Below, piece after piece: positions 1 through 8,900 of a stretch of DNA of 64,000 bases; the stretch's first letter is position 1; each line of letters starts with the position of its first letter. The notes below the pieces were generated by a model. The model saw only the letters and a program-made list of their open reading frames with translations. It was not told the origin of the DNA and did not search any database. The stretch comes from Paenibacillus vietnamensis (lineage in GTDB: Bacteria > Bacillota > Bacilli > Paenibacillales > Paenibacillaceae). The stretch covers positions 35,887-99,886 of the forward strand of contig NZ_JAHMHW010000017.1 in assembly GCF_020169515.1 (NCBI RefSeq), given 5' to 3'. The position numbers and the translations under genes are program-made.

Positions 1-645
1 ATTATCGGCATGGGCCGCTTCGGCTCCAGCGTCGCCAAGTCGCTCACGGATATGGGCTTCGAGGTGCTGGCGATCGATTCGAGCGAGCAGCGCGTACAGG
101 AAGTCGTCAATACGGTGACACACGCGGTGGCGGCGGATTCAACGGATGAAGAGGCGCTGCGTGCCCTTGGAATCCGAAACTTCGACGTCGTTGTCGTAGC
201 GATCGGACAGGATATACAAGCAAGCATTCTGACTACGCTTATTCTGAAGGATCTCGGCGTGAAGACGCTGATCGTCAAGGCTCAAAACGAGCTGCACGGC
301 AAGGTCGTTCACAAAATCGGCGCGGATAAAGTCGTGTTTCCGGAGCGGGACATGGGCCTCAGGGTCGCGCATCATCTCGTTTCGCCGAACATCCTTGATT
401 ACATCGAAATTTCCGATGATTACAGCATCATCGAGATTAAAGCGCCCGAGCGGATGGTGGGCAAAAGTTTGAAGCAATTGGACATTCGGGCCAAATATAA
501 ATGCAATGTAATGGCGATTAAATCGGGCGCACATATGAATATCGCCCCGTATGCGGACGATCTGATCGGAAGTGACGACGTCATTGTTATCGTAGGAAAA
601 AACTCGGACTTAAATAATCTTGAAATCGCTTATTCGGAAGGTTAA
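1..645 (+). CDS. ktrA: KtrA/TrkA-type potassium uptake regulatory subunit, 5' end cut by window
   Basis: Cytosolic RCK subunit that gates a KtrB/KtrD-type potassium channel in response to bound nucleotide. The reading frame is open from base 1 and its first residues read IIGMGRFG, the glycine-rich Rossmann loop that lies a few residues from the N terminus in this family, so only a short N-terminal piece is missing; the ATG at 10 is internal. The RCK_N fold fills roughly the first 130 visible residues (VVAIGQDIQAS, KAQNELH and GADKVVFPE are family landmarks), followed by an RCK_C domain to the end. No channel subunit is in the window. The methyltransferase starts 5 bases downstream, so the two are probably co-transcribed. 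Family assignment is firm; KtrA versus its paralogue KtrC cannot be settled here. Confidence 0.9.
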   Translation: MIGMGRFGSSVAKSLTDMGFEVLAIDSSEQRVQEVVNTVTHAVAADSTDEEALRALGIRNFDVVVVAIGQDIQASILTTLILKDLGVKTLIVKAQNELHGKVVHKIGADKVVFPERDMGLRVAHHLVSPNILDYIEISDDYSIIEIKAPERMVGKSLKQLDIRAKYKCNVMAIKSGAHMNIAPYADDLIGSDDVIVIVGKNSDLNNLEIAYSEG

Positions 646-650
646 CGGCA

Positions 651-1472
651 ATGATAAATGAAAAATTCGATTCCGTGCTGTCTTCGGTTCAAAATGACAG
701 AGTCAAGCAGTGGGCATCGCTGCTGGACAAAAAATTCCGCGACCGTTCCGGCCAATTTCTGATCGAGGGCGTACATCTCGTGCTTGAGGCGTTGAAGGGC
801 GGAGCGGGCGTGACGACGATCGTCTATGACGCGGAGCGCGGCCTTCCGGCCGAGCTTAAGCAAGAGCGGGCAGCCGGTATCGCGGTATCGGGCCCCGAAT
901 GGGTGCAGGCGTCGCCGGCCGTCATGAGCAAATGCACGGGCACGGATACGCCGCCGCCCGTCTTCGCGGTGCTGCCGAAGCTGAAGACGGACCGGTCGGC
1001 TTTGTTCCGGGACGGCGGAATCGTCGTCGTGCTGGACGGCGTCCGCGATCCCGGGAACGCGGGCACGATCATCCGCAGCGCGGATGCGGTCGGCGCTGAC
1101 GCGGTTGTGCTCGGCAAGGGCTGCGTCGATCTGTATAACCCGAAGACAGTGCGGTCGACGATGGGCTCCCTGTTCCATCTGCCGATTGTCGAAGCGGATC
1201 TGGCGGAGCTGCTGCCGGAGGCGAAGGTGGAGAGTGTGAAGCTGGTCGGAACAAGCCTTCAAGCGCAGCATACCTGCTACGGCTATGATTGGACCCAGAG
1301 CACCTGGCTGCTGCTCGGCAACGAGTCGGAGGGCTTGTCGCAAGCCGTCAGGGAGCAGGTCGACGAATCGGTCATTATCCCGATGATCGGACAGGCGGAG
1401 TCGCTGAACGTGGCGATGGCGGGGACGGTGCTGCTGTATGAGGCTTTGCGGCAGCGGCGGTTTAGCAGGTAA
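651..1472 (+). CDS. TrmH/SpoU-family RNA 2'-O-methyltransferase
   Basis: SAM-dependent enzyme expected to methylate a ribose 2'-OH in rRNA or tRNA. The 273-residue length fits the family. An N-terminal substrate-binding domain (about residues 1-110, with RSGQFLIEGVHLVLEAL) precedes the SPOUT knot domain, whose three motifs are visible: NAGTIIRSADAVGADAVV, LLLGNESEGL and SLNVAMAGTVLLYE. It resembles B. subtilis YsgA, but the pheST genes that follow ysgA there are absent here, so no symbol is given. The ATG at 651 lies 5 bases after the ktrA stop. A strong terminator follows. The RNA target cannot be read from the sequence. Confidence 0.9.
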   Translation: MINEKFDSVLSSVQNDRVKQWASLLDKKFRDRSGQFLIEGVHLVLEALKGGAGVTTIVYDAERGLPAELKQERAAGIAVSGPEWVQASPAVMSKCTGTDTPPPVFAVLPKLKTDRSALFRDGGIVVVLDGVRDPGNAGTIIRSADAVGADAVVLGKGCVDLYNPKTVRSTMGSLFHLPIVEADLAELLPEAKVESVKLVGTSLQAQHTCYGYDWTQSTWLLLGNESEGLSQAVREQVDESVIIPMIGQAESLNVAMAGTVLLYEALRQRRFSR

Positions 1473-1520
1473 TAGGCAAGTCGTCTATGAGTTTTAAGTT
1501 ACTTTAGGCAAAACAAAATT

Positions 1521-1564
1521 AGTCCTGATCGTCAAGCCAGTCTTGACTGATCAGGACTTTTTTG
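1521..1564 (+). terminator. Intrinsic terminator, CTGATCGTCAAG family
   Basis: Stem arms AGTCCTGATC...GATCAGGACT with inner pairing TCAAG/CTTGA, followed by a run of T. It ends the ktrA-methyltransferase unit. Near-copies of the same stem occur at 3410 and 11836. Confidence 0.9.
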
Positions 1565-1636
1565 TTTGTGACCGATATAATCCGCTGTGCGAATCGCCAA
1601 AGCGATTTACGAAAAGGTACGGACCTATAATTTCGT

Positions 1637-1665
1637 CCCAGACTCCGCTATTTTTGTAGTCTGGG
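1637..1665 (-). terminator. Hairpin downstream of the AraC gene
   Basis: CCCAGACT pairs with AGTCTGGG across a 13-base loop, just beyond the 3' end of the minus-strand AraC gene. There is no clean T run on the minus strand, so this is a weak terminator candidate. Confidence 0.4.
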
Positions 1666-1681
1666 CAGTCCTTCTCCATGT

Positions 1682-2542
1682 TTACTCATAATAAATAGCG
1701 TCATAAGGAAACTCCAGCTTTTTTGTTCTGTACTCCTTCGGTGTCATCGCCATATATTCCCGAAATACTTTGCCGAAGTAGCTCGGACTATCAAAGCCGC
1801 ATTGTTGGCCGATCAGCTGAACGGGCAGATCCGTTGTCCGGAGCAAGGTAATGGCGGCTTCAACCCTTCGGTTTCGCAAGTAAGCCAGAGGCGAGGTGTG
1901 TTCCAGTCTCTGAAATAGTCTGCATAAATGATGTTTGTTAATCCCGCAATGCTCGGCTAATAGATCTAACGTAATCGGACGGTTATAATGCTCTTTCATG
2001 AACCGTTTTGCCTTTTCAATCATCGGCTTGGCGCTTTCCCCGCCAAGATGATTGCTCGTTCGGACCAGCGTCACCATCCACTCGTACACTTGAACGGATA
2101 GCTGGAATTTGTCGGTGACCTTCTCTTCCGAAATCATACGCAGGATGCTCCAGAAACTGGAGAGCAGGGGGGAGTCAAGCTCTCTGCGAATAATAGGCCC
2201 CTCCTGGGCGATGACATGATCCCAGATTCGGTTTGCTTCTTCCCCTCGTATGTTTAGCCAGATGAATTCCCAAGGCTCCTCCGTATTGCGGAAGTAATAA
2301 CGGTGTTGGCTCGGAACTTTTACAAGAAAGCCCGTTCCCTTTGGCAGGGGGAAGAGCTGCTGCTCGTATTCAAGATAGCCTTGACCGCTGAGCGTATATT
2401 GAAAAATGACATGTCCGATATCGGGACGGGCGTCACCCGAGAAGCTGTAAGCCGGATTGTCAATTTTATGGTATCCAATGGAATCTAGCGTTAATATGGA
2501 GCGGTCATCGTTACGAAATGCATAGGAAACGGGTCTAAACAT
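1682..2542 (-). CDS. AraC-family transcriptional regulator with cupin sensor domain
   Basis: One-component, probably sugar-responsive DNA-binding protein of 286 residues. Residues about 30-110 form a cupin-like AraC_binding domain (FQYTLSGQGYLEYEQQ, PSQHRYYF). The C-terminal 100 residues carry two helix-turn-helix units: ITLDLLAEHCGINKHHLCRLF and then IGQQCGFDSPSYFGKVFREY, ending in the usual MTPKEYR. A GGTGAT ribosome site precedes the ATG at 2542. It is divergent from the SGNH esterase at 2714 and most simply regulates it across the 170-base spacer. The ligand is unknown; an acetylated glycan fragment is inference from the neighbour. Confidence 0.88.
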   Translation of the reverse strand: MFRPVSYAFRNDDRSILTLDSIGYHKIDNPAYSFSGDARPDIGHVIFQYTLSGQGYLEYEQQLFPLPKGTGFLVKVPSQHRYYFRNTEEPWEFIWLNIRGEEANRIWDHVIAQEGPIIRRELDSPLLSSFWSILRMISEEKVTDKFQLSVQVYEWMVTLVRTSNHLGGESAKPMIEKAKRFMKEHYNRPITLDLLAEHCGINKHHLCRLFQRLEHTSPLAYLRNRRVEAAITLLRTTDLPVQLIGQQCGFDSPSYFGKVFREYMAMTPKEYRTKKLEFPYDAIYYE

Positions 2543-2713
2543 GAACCTATATCACCAATCTCTCTATTTTAAAAAGTCAATTTTGTTATAGTATATATCA
2601 TAACTTTAATAATGTCCTTCAAGTAACAGATGCAACGGATCAAATTGTCATATGATATGCTAAAATAGATTCGTACTTATAGTTAACACACTTACAGGAG
2701 GTCATCCAAAACG

Positions 2714-3379
2714 ATGCTGTTGGAACCAAAATCGAAGCTGGTCATGATCGGCGACTCCATTACGGACTGCGAACGGGCTAGACCTTACGGGGAAGGACTT
2801 TTTGGGGCAATCGGGAAAGGATATGTTTCGCTAGTGGATGCGCTGCTGACGGCGGCTTATCCGGAGCTCGGAATCCGCGTTGTGAATATGGGAACGAGCG
2901 GAAATACGGTGCGTGATCTGTCGGCGCGCTGGCAATCGGATGTGCTGGATCTGAAACCGGACTGGCTGTCGGTCATGATCGGCATCAACGATGTCTGGCG
3001 GCAATATGATCTGCCGGCGCAGACCGAGCAGCATGTCTATATCGAAGAGTATGAACAAACGCTGGAGCAGCTGATCGCACGCACGAGGCCTCAATTGCAA
3101 GGGCTTGTGCTGATGACTCCGTTCTATATCGAGCCGAATGGGGCGGATCCGATGCGCAGCACGATGGATCAATACGGCAAGGTCGTCAAAAGCTTGGCTG
3201 CCAAGTATGACGCCCGGTTCGTCGATACCCAGGCTGCCTTTAACCGGGTTATGGCTCATATTTATCCGGCAACTCTAGCTTGGGACCGCGTACATCCGAA
3301 CATGGCGGGACATGCCGTACTCGCGCGCGCTTTCCTGCAAGCGGTCGGATATGATTATAATCGCGGGGCAGAACATTAA
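2714..3379 (+). CDS. SGNH/GDSL-family esterase, probable carbohydrate deacetylase
   Basis: Cytoplasmic hydrolase of 221 residues without a signal peptide. All four SGNH blocks are visible: GDSITD (nucleophile Ser) near residue 14, the Gly block NMGTSGNTV, GINDVWR (Asn) near residue 94, and WDRVHPNMAGH (Asp and His) near residue 198. This subfamily commonly removes acetyl groups from xylo- or rhamnogalacturonan oligosaccharides. An AGGAGGT ribosome site sits 11 bases before the ATG. It stands alone, flanked by two AraC genes, and ends at a strong terminator. It could deacetylate imported oligosaccharides, complementing the secreted CE12 domains encoded at 5969; that link is inferred. Confidence 0.85.
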   Translation: MLLEPKSKLVMIGDSITDCERARPYGEGLFGAIGKGYVSLVDALLTAAYPELGIRVVNMGTSGNTVRDLSARWQSDVLDLKPDWLSVMIGINDVWRQYDLPAQTEQHVYIEEYEQTLEQLIARTRPQLQGLVLMTPFYIEPNGADPMRSTMDQYGKVVKSLAAKYDARFVDTQAAFNRVMAHIYPATLAWDRVHPNMAGHAVLARAFLQAVGYDYNRGAEH

Positions 3380-3409
3380 TCCGGTCAATTTTAAACTAGA
3401 CAAATATGG

Positions 3410-3451
3410 AGCCCTGATCGTCAAGACAGTCTTGATGGATCAGGGCTTTTT
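3410..3451 (+). terminator. Intrinsic terminator, CTGATCGTCAAG family
   Basis: AGCCCTGATC...GATCAGGGCT stem with inner TCAAG/CTTGA pairing and a T run. It ends the SGNH esterase gene and may also serve the convergent AraC gene. Closely similar to the terminators at 1521 and 11836. Confidence 0.9.
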
Positions 3452-3464
3452 GTATGATAGGTTT

Positions 3465-4289
3465 TCAATAATGAATTTTTCTAAATTGGTTAGGACTGAG
3501 CTGCTCATGCTTTTTGAAGACGGAGCAGAAGTAGTTGGCATCCTCAAATCCGGACAAACAGGCAATTTCCTTCACTTGCATTTGGGGATTCTGCAGGAGA
3601 AGCTCCTTGCTTTTCTTGATTCTGATGGAATTGATATATTGGAAAATTCGAATATTGGTTGTTTTTTTAAACAAGTTACATAAATGATGCGGCGTAACCC
3701 CGGTGACCTCGGCCAGGCTTTCCAGAGAGAGAGGACGGTTGTAATTCTGTTCAATATAATCGAACAAAGGCTTGAGCTTGAAATTCAGGCTGGTGGCGCT
3801 ATTGTTCGGGAGCTCGGACGTATACTGCACGATATCCGTAAGCAGGGCGTAAATCACGCTGGAGCATTGAATCCCCTTGAGTGCGCTGTCCGATTGTCCG
3901 ATATCCAGAACGTTATGAATTCTGGCCAACAGAATATCAGGCCGGGACACGTAATAAACGCCTGATGCCGCGATACCGGCAGAACGCTTCAAGAAGGCAT
4001 CGACCTGATGGCCGTCAAAGACGACCCAGTCCACGATCCAGGAAGAGCTTACGGCATAATATTCATGAGCGGTTCCCTTGAACAAGAGCATGGCCATTCC
4101 TTCTTTCACCCGATAGGCTTTTCCGTCAAGCAGCACCTCTCCTTCGCCTTCTACGCACTGAATCCACTGATACAAGTATCCATTGGGGCGTACGACATGC
4201 TCCTGATTCCAATGCTGTCCGGCATTTACCAGAAAATAGGGAAGCTCCTTATCCGACTCCGTAATAAGCGGAATGTATCTTTTTGTCAT
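3465..4289 (-). CDS. AraC-family transcriptional regulator with cupin sensor domain
   Basis: AraC-type regulator of about 274 residues. The N-terminal cupin half contains GYLYQWIQCVEGEGEVLLDG and KEGMAMLLFKGTAHEYY. The C-terminal DNA-binding half contains LSLESLAEVTGVTPHHLCNLF and IACLSGFEDANYFCSVFKKHE, ending LSPNQFRK. I place the start at the ATG at 4289 because AAGGTGATC lies 5-8 bases upstream; an in-frame GTG three codons earlier falls inside that ribosome site. It is convergent with the SGNH esterase. Target genes are not evident; the divergent upstream region up to the VOC gene contains no partner reading the other way. Confidence 0.88.
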   Translation of the reverse strand: MTKRYIPLITESDKELPYFLVNAGQHWNQEHVVRPNGYLYQWIQCVEGEGEVLLDGKAYRVKEGMAMLLFKGTAHEYYAVSSSWIVDWVVFDGHQVDAFLKRSAGIAASGVYYVSRPDILLARIHNVLDIGQSDSALKGIQCSSVIYALLTDIVQYTSELPNNSATSLNFKLKPLFDYIEQNYNRPLSLESLAEVTGVTPHHLCNLFKKTTNIRIFQYINSIRIKKSKELLLQNPQMQVKEIACLSGFEDANYFCSVFKKHEQLSPNQFRKIHY

Positions 4290-4445
4290 CGAGATCACCT
4301 TAATATTTTAATATTATGCTTAAAATCATTAGATTGTTGGCTTTTTTCATGGGAGCTACAATTAACAATATAACAATAGAATAAATTTGTCGATCGACGT
4401 CGACGACGATTCAACGCCGGATAACCTGCAATTTTTAAATCAAAA

Positions 4446-4475
4446 AAGCGGAGCCGAACATGTTCGGTTCCGCTT
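4446..4475. terminator. Bidirectional hairpin AAAGCGGAGCCGAACA / TGTTCGGTTCCGCTTT
   Basis: A nearly perfect inverted repeat flanked by A-rich sequence on the left and T-rich sequence on the right. It lies just past the 3' end of the minus-strand VOC gene, where its left A run reads as a U tract, so it is most likely that gene's terminator. Confidence 0.75.
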
Positions 4476-4504
4476 TCTATATCTAGAACGTTAGATGACC
4501 ATCG

Positions 4505-5434
4505 TTATTTCCCCAGAAATGCAGCTTGCAATTCCGCAATGTCAAACTTCTTCATCTTCATGAACGACTGTGTGACCCGATTACGCTGCTCGGGCGTGCC
4601 CTTGGACATCATTTCATCCAGTACTGCGGGGGAAATCTGCCAGGAAACACCGTATTTGTCTTTCAGCCAGCCGCATTGTTCAGCCTCGGGTAAATAGGAA
4701 AGCTTTTCCCAGTAGTAGTCAATTTCCTCCTGCGTCTCACAATGGATCAATAGAGAAATAGCCTCGTTGAATTGGAATGCGTGTTCCAAAGGGCTGTCCA
4801 TTGCCGTAAACCAGGTGTTCTCCAGCATGAAGTCGCTGAACATAACGAGCTTTTCATTGTCAGATTCCGGGCTTGGGGGATAATGGACGAGAGCGCCGGG
4901 TTCGGTATTTCGGAACACCGAAAGATAGAACTCGCGTGCCTTTTCGGCTTTGCCGCAATTGCTGCCCACGAACAACAAGGAGGGAATAATGGCAGGACGC
5001 GGTTCTCCGTCCGGATTCGTCAGAATGAGCTGCCAGGAGACGCCGAACTTGTCCTGGATCCAGCCATAACGTTCGCTGAATGGATACTTATCAAGCGCCA
5101 TTAATGCGGTTCCGCCATCAGATAGCTTATTCCACACCTCATCAATCATTTCTCTTGCGTTCTTTTCCCGGGACGGATCGAAATTAACCATAAACGAAAT
5201 CGAAGGATTGAGCTTAAATATCGGCCCTGCAGAGATGGACATAAACGGATGTCCCCACACGTTGAACGACACGAGATCGCAATCACCGGAGGGCGTATCG
5301 TGTAAGGTTGTCGCGCTTGTGATTTTGGAATCCGGGAATACGGAGCAATAGAACTCCGCGGCTTCTTTCGCTTCCTTATCAAACCATAAATGCGGGGTGA
5401 TGGGGTGCTTAAGGCCAATCTTGGCATCACTCAT
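4505..5434 (-). CDS. Tandem VOC / PhnB-like (3-demethylubiquinone methyltransferase-fold) protein
   Basis: Soluble protein of 309 residues made of two VOC-type repeats. Repeat one (about 10-145) contains PHLWFDKEAKEAAEFYCSVF and GWIQDKFGVSWQLI; repeat two (about 150-300) contains SLLFVGSNCGKAEKAREFY and GWLKDKYGVSWQI. The family is named after a methyltransferase similarity but usually has no proven enzyme activity. A GGAGGAA ribosome site precedes the ATG. It appears monocistronic, ending at the hairpin at 4446. Two fused domains make it about twice the common single-domain length. Function is unknown. Confidence 0.85.
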   Translation of the reverse strand: MSDAKIGLKHPITPHLWFDKEAKEAAEFYCSVFPDSKITSATTLHDTPSGDCDLVSFNVWGHPFMSISAGPIFKLNPSISFMVNFDPSREKNAREMIDEVWNKLSDGGTALMALDKYPFSERYGWIQDKFGVSWQLILTNPDGEPRPAIIPSLLFVGSNCGKAEKAREFYLSVFRNTEPGALVHYPPSPESDNEKLVMFSDFMLENTWFTAMDSPLEHAFQFNEAISLLIHCETQEEIDYYWEKLSYLPEAEQCGWLKDKYGVSWQISPAVLDEMMSKGTPEQRNRVTQSFMKMKKFDIAELQAAFLGK

Positions 5435-5670
5435 GTTATTTCCTCCTTTGGAAGTGGCTTACCTTCTTTGATTTTATCATATGGATGGATAGGACATTTC
5501 TTTTAGATTGCTAGTATGGTAACAAAAAAAGTACTAGATGAATCGCCGGGCAGTCCTGCGCAAAAGGGAAGCCGGCGATATACGTTTCCTATGATTCGGG
5601 AAGCTTCATTTTTGCTTCTACTGTTTAATAATGAAGCTGCCGCATAAATATCCCGTCGAATCGGGCGCAA

Positions 5671-5740
5671 ATGTCAAAAGTGACCGGGATAATCAATATT
5701 CATGGTTTACCGATCCGAGGACGAAAGGGTAATATGAGCA
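5671..5740 (+). promoter_or_regulatory. Promoter of the RG-I lyase gene, homologous to the transporter promoter at 14491
   Basis: A -35-like TTTACC at 5706 and -10 TAATAT at 5730 are separated by 18 bases. Upstream, TGACCGGGATAATCAATATT matches the sequence in the same position before the transporter promoter. By hand about 56 of 80 bases are identical over 5671-5750 versus 14491-14570, including AATCAATA and TTTAC. A shared activator, most likely the YesS-like protein encoded between them, is inferred to bind the conserved block next to the weak -35. Confidence 0.7.
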
Positions 5741-5784
5741 CAGTTTCCCGTACATGGAGTCCCCAAAAACACTAAGGAGGTTCA

Positions 5785-5868
5785 ATGCTGGGAGGTGAAA
5801 ATTTTTCTAATGGAAAGCGCCTTGATATGGAAACGCTTTCTTATAATTTTACAATCGTGCTTCTGTAA
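5785..5868 (+). CDS. Possible 27-residue leader peptide overlapping the cre site
   Basis: A short frame starting at ATG 5785 behind AAGGAGG and ending at TAA 5866, inside the roughly 230-base untranslated leader of the lyase gene. The peptide (MLGGENFSNGKR...) matches no family I know. Its DNA resembles the ribosome site and first codons of the permease at 14626, so it may be a relic of a duplicated promoter-plus-start segment. It could also be a translated upstream frame. Weakly supported. Confidence 0.25.
   Translation: MLGGENFSNGKRLDMETLSYNFTIVLL
5827..5841 (+). promoter_or_regulatory. cre site (CcpA operator) in the lyase leader
   Basis: ATGGAAACGCTTTCT fits the cre consensus WTGNAANCGNWNNCW at every defined position. 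It lies about 90 bases downstream of the -10 box and 130 bases before the lyase start, a position where CcpA would act as a roadblock. Carbon catabolite repression of the lyase is the expected outcome. Confidence 0.7.
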
Positions 5869-5968
5869 TAGTTGGAACCGGAAACAGATTTGAAGGGGGG
5901 AGAAATTTAGATACATCAGGTCCAGTCACGAGTATGTCATAAAGTGAAAAATCGTGAGGAGTGAGTTC

Positions 5969-8900
5969 ATGGTCATGGGTACAAAAGCTGTATCCCCTAT
6001 GAAATCGATTTGCGCAATTTTATTGACTTTTCTAATGGTTTTTTCAGTGGCAATCCCGTTTGCACCGAGTTATGCGGATGCCTCGAGCACCTTGCCGGCC
6101 CGTCAGGCGGAGTATCTGAAACGTGGTTTGGTTGCGGTCCTGACAGATAACGGCGTCTTCCTGAGCTGGCGCTATTTGAATACGGATCCCGATGAGATCG
6201 CTTTCAACGTTTATAAAAACGGAAATAAGGTAAATGCGGCGCCAATTAGCGATTCTACGAATTATGTAGATTCGACCGGAGCGGATAGCTCCCTATACCA
6301 GATTTCAACCGTTATAGCCGGTAAAGAAGAAATGCAGCCGGAGACGGTTTCGGTCTGGCATAACGATTATTTGCCCATTCCGCTGGATAAGCCGGCCGAC
6401 GCAAGAACGAAGGACGGCGGCACCTACTCCTACATAGCCAGTGACGCATCCGTGGCGGATGTGGACGGCGACGGGGAGTATGAAATCGTCTTTCTGTGGA
6501 ACCCGAGCAACGCGAAGGACAATTCCCATGCCGGTTATACTGGCAATGTGTATATCGAAGCGATTGAGCTCGATGGAACAAAGCTTTGGCGAATCGACCT
6601 GGGCGTCAACATCCGCGCAGGGGCGCATTATACGGCGTTTATGGTGTACGACATGGACGGCGACGGCAAAGCCGAAGTCGTCGTCAAAACGGCGGACGGC
6701 ACGAAGGATGGCAAAGGCCAAGTGATCGGCGACGGCACCAAGGATTACCGCAACGACAGCGGCTATATTCTGTCGGGACCGGAATACCTCACGCTGTTCG
6801 ACGGCGAAACCGGTGCAGCCGTTTCCACCGTGAATTACGATCCTCCAAGAGGCGACGTAAGCGCGTGGGGCGACGGTTACGGCAACCGGGTGGACCGCTT
6901 CTTGGCTGCCATCGCTTACTTGGACGGTGAGAAGCCTAGCGTTGTGATGACTCGCGGCTATTATACGCGCACCGTGCTGGCTGCCTTTGACTATGTTGGC
7001 GGCGAGCTGGTGAAGCGTTGGACATTCGATTCGGATGTAGCCGGCGAACAGTATGAAGGACAAGGCAACCACGGGCTCAGCGTACTGGATGTCGACGCTG
7101 ACGGAAAAGATGAAATTATGTACGGCGCCTTGGCAATCGACGACGACGGAACCGTCTTGTACAGCACCGGACTCGGCCACGGCGATGCGATGCATGCCGG
7201 CAAGCTGGACCCGAACCGGGAAGGCTACCAGGTTGTAAGCGTGCATGAACATACGAACGCCGAATACGGTATTGAGATGCGCGATGCCGCAACGGGCGAA
7301 ATCATCTGGGGCGAGTATACGGGCATAGACACCGGACGCGGCATGTCGGCGGATATCGATCCGAATTACCCGGGCTACGAATCATGGGCCTCCACCATTG
7401 TCGACGGCCAAATGGAACCCGTTACCCGAGTCTATTCGTCGACCGGCGAAGTGATTTATGAAGGGGCCGAAGCTCCGAAGAGCGCGAACTTTGCGATCTG
7501 GTGGGACGGAGACCTTCAGCGCGAGCTGTTCGATCATCAATGGGACAACAGCGCAGCGAAAGGGATTCCGCTCGTATACAAGTGGGATTATGAAAACAAG
7601 AAGCTGAATGAAATCTTCAGAGCGACAGGCACTTTGACCAACAATCATACGAAAGGAAATCCGGCGCTTCAGGCGGATATTCTCGGAGACTGGCGCGAAG
7701 AAATCCTGCTGCGGAGTGAAGACAGCACTGAATACAGGCTGTATACGACGACAATTCCTACGGCTTACCGGATTCCGACACTGATGCAGGATCCTGTATA
7801 CCGTCTGGGCGTGGCTTGGCAGAACGTTGGCTACAACCAGCCTCCGCACACGAGTTTTTATATCGGCACGGAAGCGACGGCGTTCCCTAAAGCGGATCTC
7901 GCTCTCACCGGCGGACCCGAAGCGCTGGAGCAAAAGTATCATTTTGATTTCGGTACGGAAACGGCTGCGAATACTACCGCTGTACAGAACACGCTTTATA
8001 CGGCAGAAACGGGATACGGGTTTGACAACGTAACCGGCATCAACGTAGGCGCAAGCAACGTTACCCTGCCGGCAAACGCCAAATTCGCAGTAGACCTTCC
8101 GAATGCCAATTATAAAGTGACGGTCAAGCTCGGCGATGATGCGCAGGATGGAAGCGTGGGCGTCAAATCCGAATTCGTTCAAAAATTGGCTGTGACCAAT
8201 GTGACGAAGGGCGCGCCTCTGGTTTATTCCTACGACATCGCGCTGGTAGACGGTCAGCTGGAATTTGATTTCTCCGGCACGGCTATTCATGTCCAGGAAA
8301 TCATCATTGAGAAGTATCCGGATAAAACGCCGGGCATCTCGAAGACGATCTATATGGCCGGCGATTCGACGATGCAGTCTTACAGCGCCATGCAAGCTCC
8401 GCAGCAAGGCTGGGGCCAGCAGTTCGGCCGTTATTTCTCGGATGGCGTCGTGGTCGAAAACCATTCGATCGGCGGCAGAAGCAGCAAATCCTTTATGGTC
8501 GACGGCCGATTGGATACGGTACTGCGCGAGATCAAGCCGGGAGATTTCTTCTTCATCTCCTTTGGACATAACGATGCCAGCGCAGGCATTCCGGAACGTT
8601 ATGCGTCTCCGGAGGATTACAAAACGTATTTGGCCCGCTACGTGAACGGCGCCAAACAGCGCGGCGCGACGCCTGTGCTGCTGACGCCGGTAGGACGCCG
8701 GGATTTCAATCTCATTACCCAGGAATTTAACGTAAGCTTCCCTGAATATGTACAGGCTGCCAAGGAAGTGGCGGAGGAGCTTGACGTGGAGCTGATCGAT
8801 TTGAGCCAGCTCAGCATCGCGCATTACAACAAAGTAGGCCTGGCCGCTACGGAGAAGATTTTCCTGTACGCGTATCCCGGCCAATATCCGAAATACCCGA

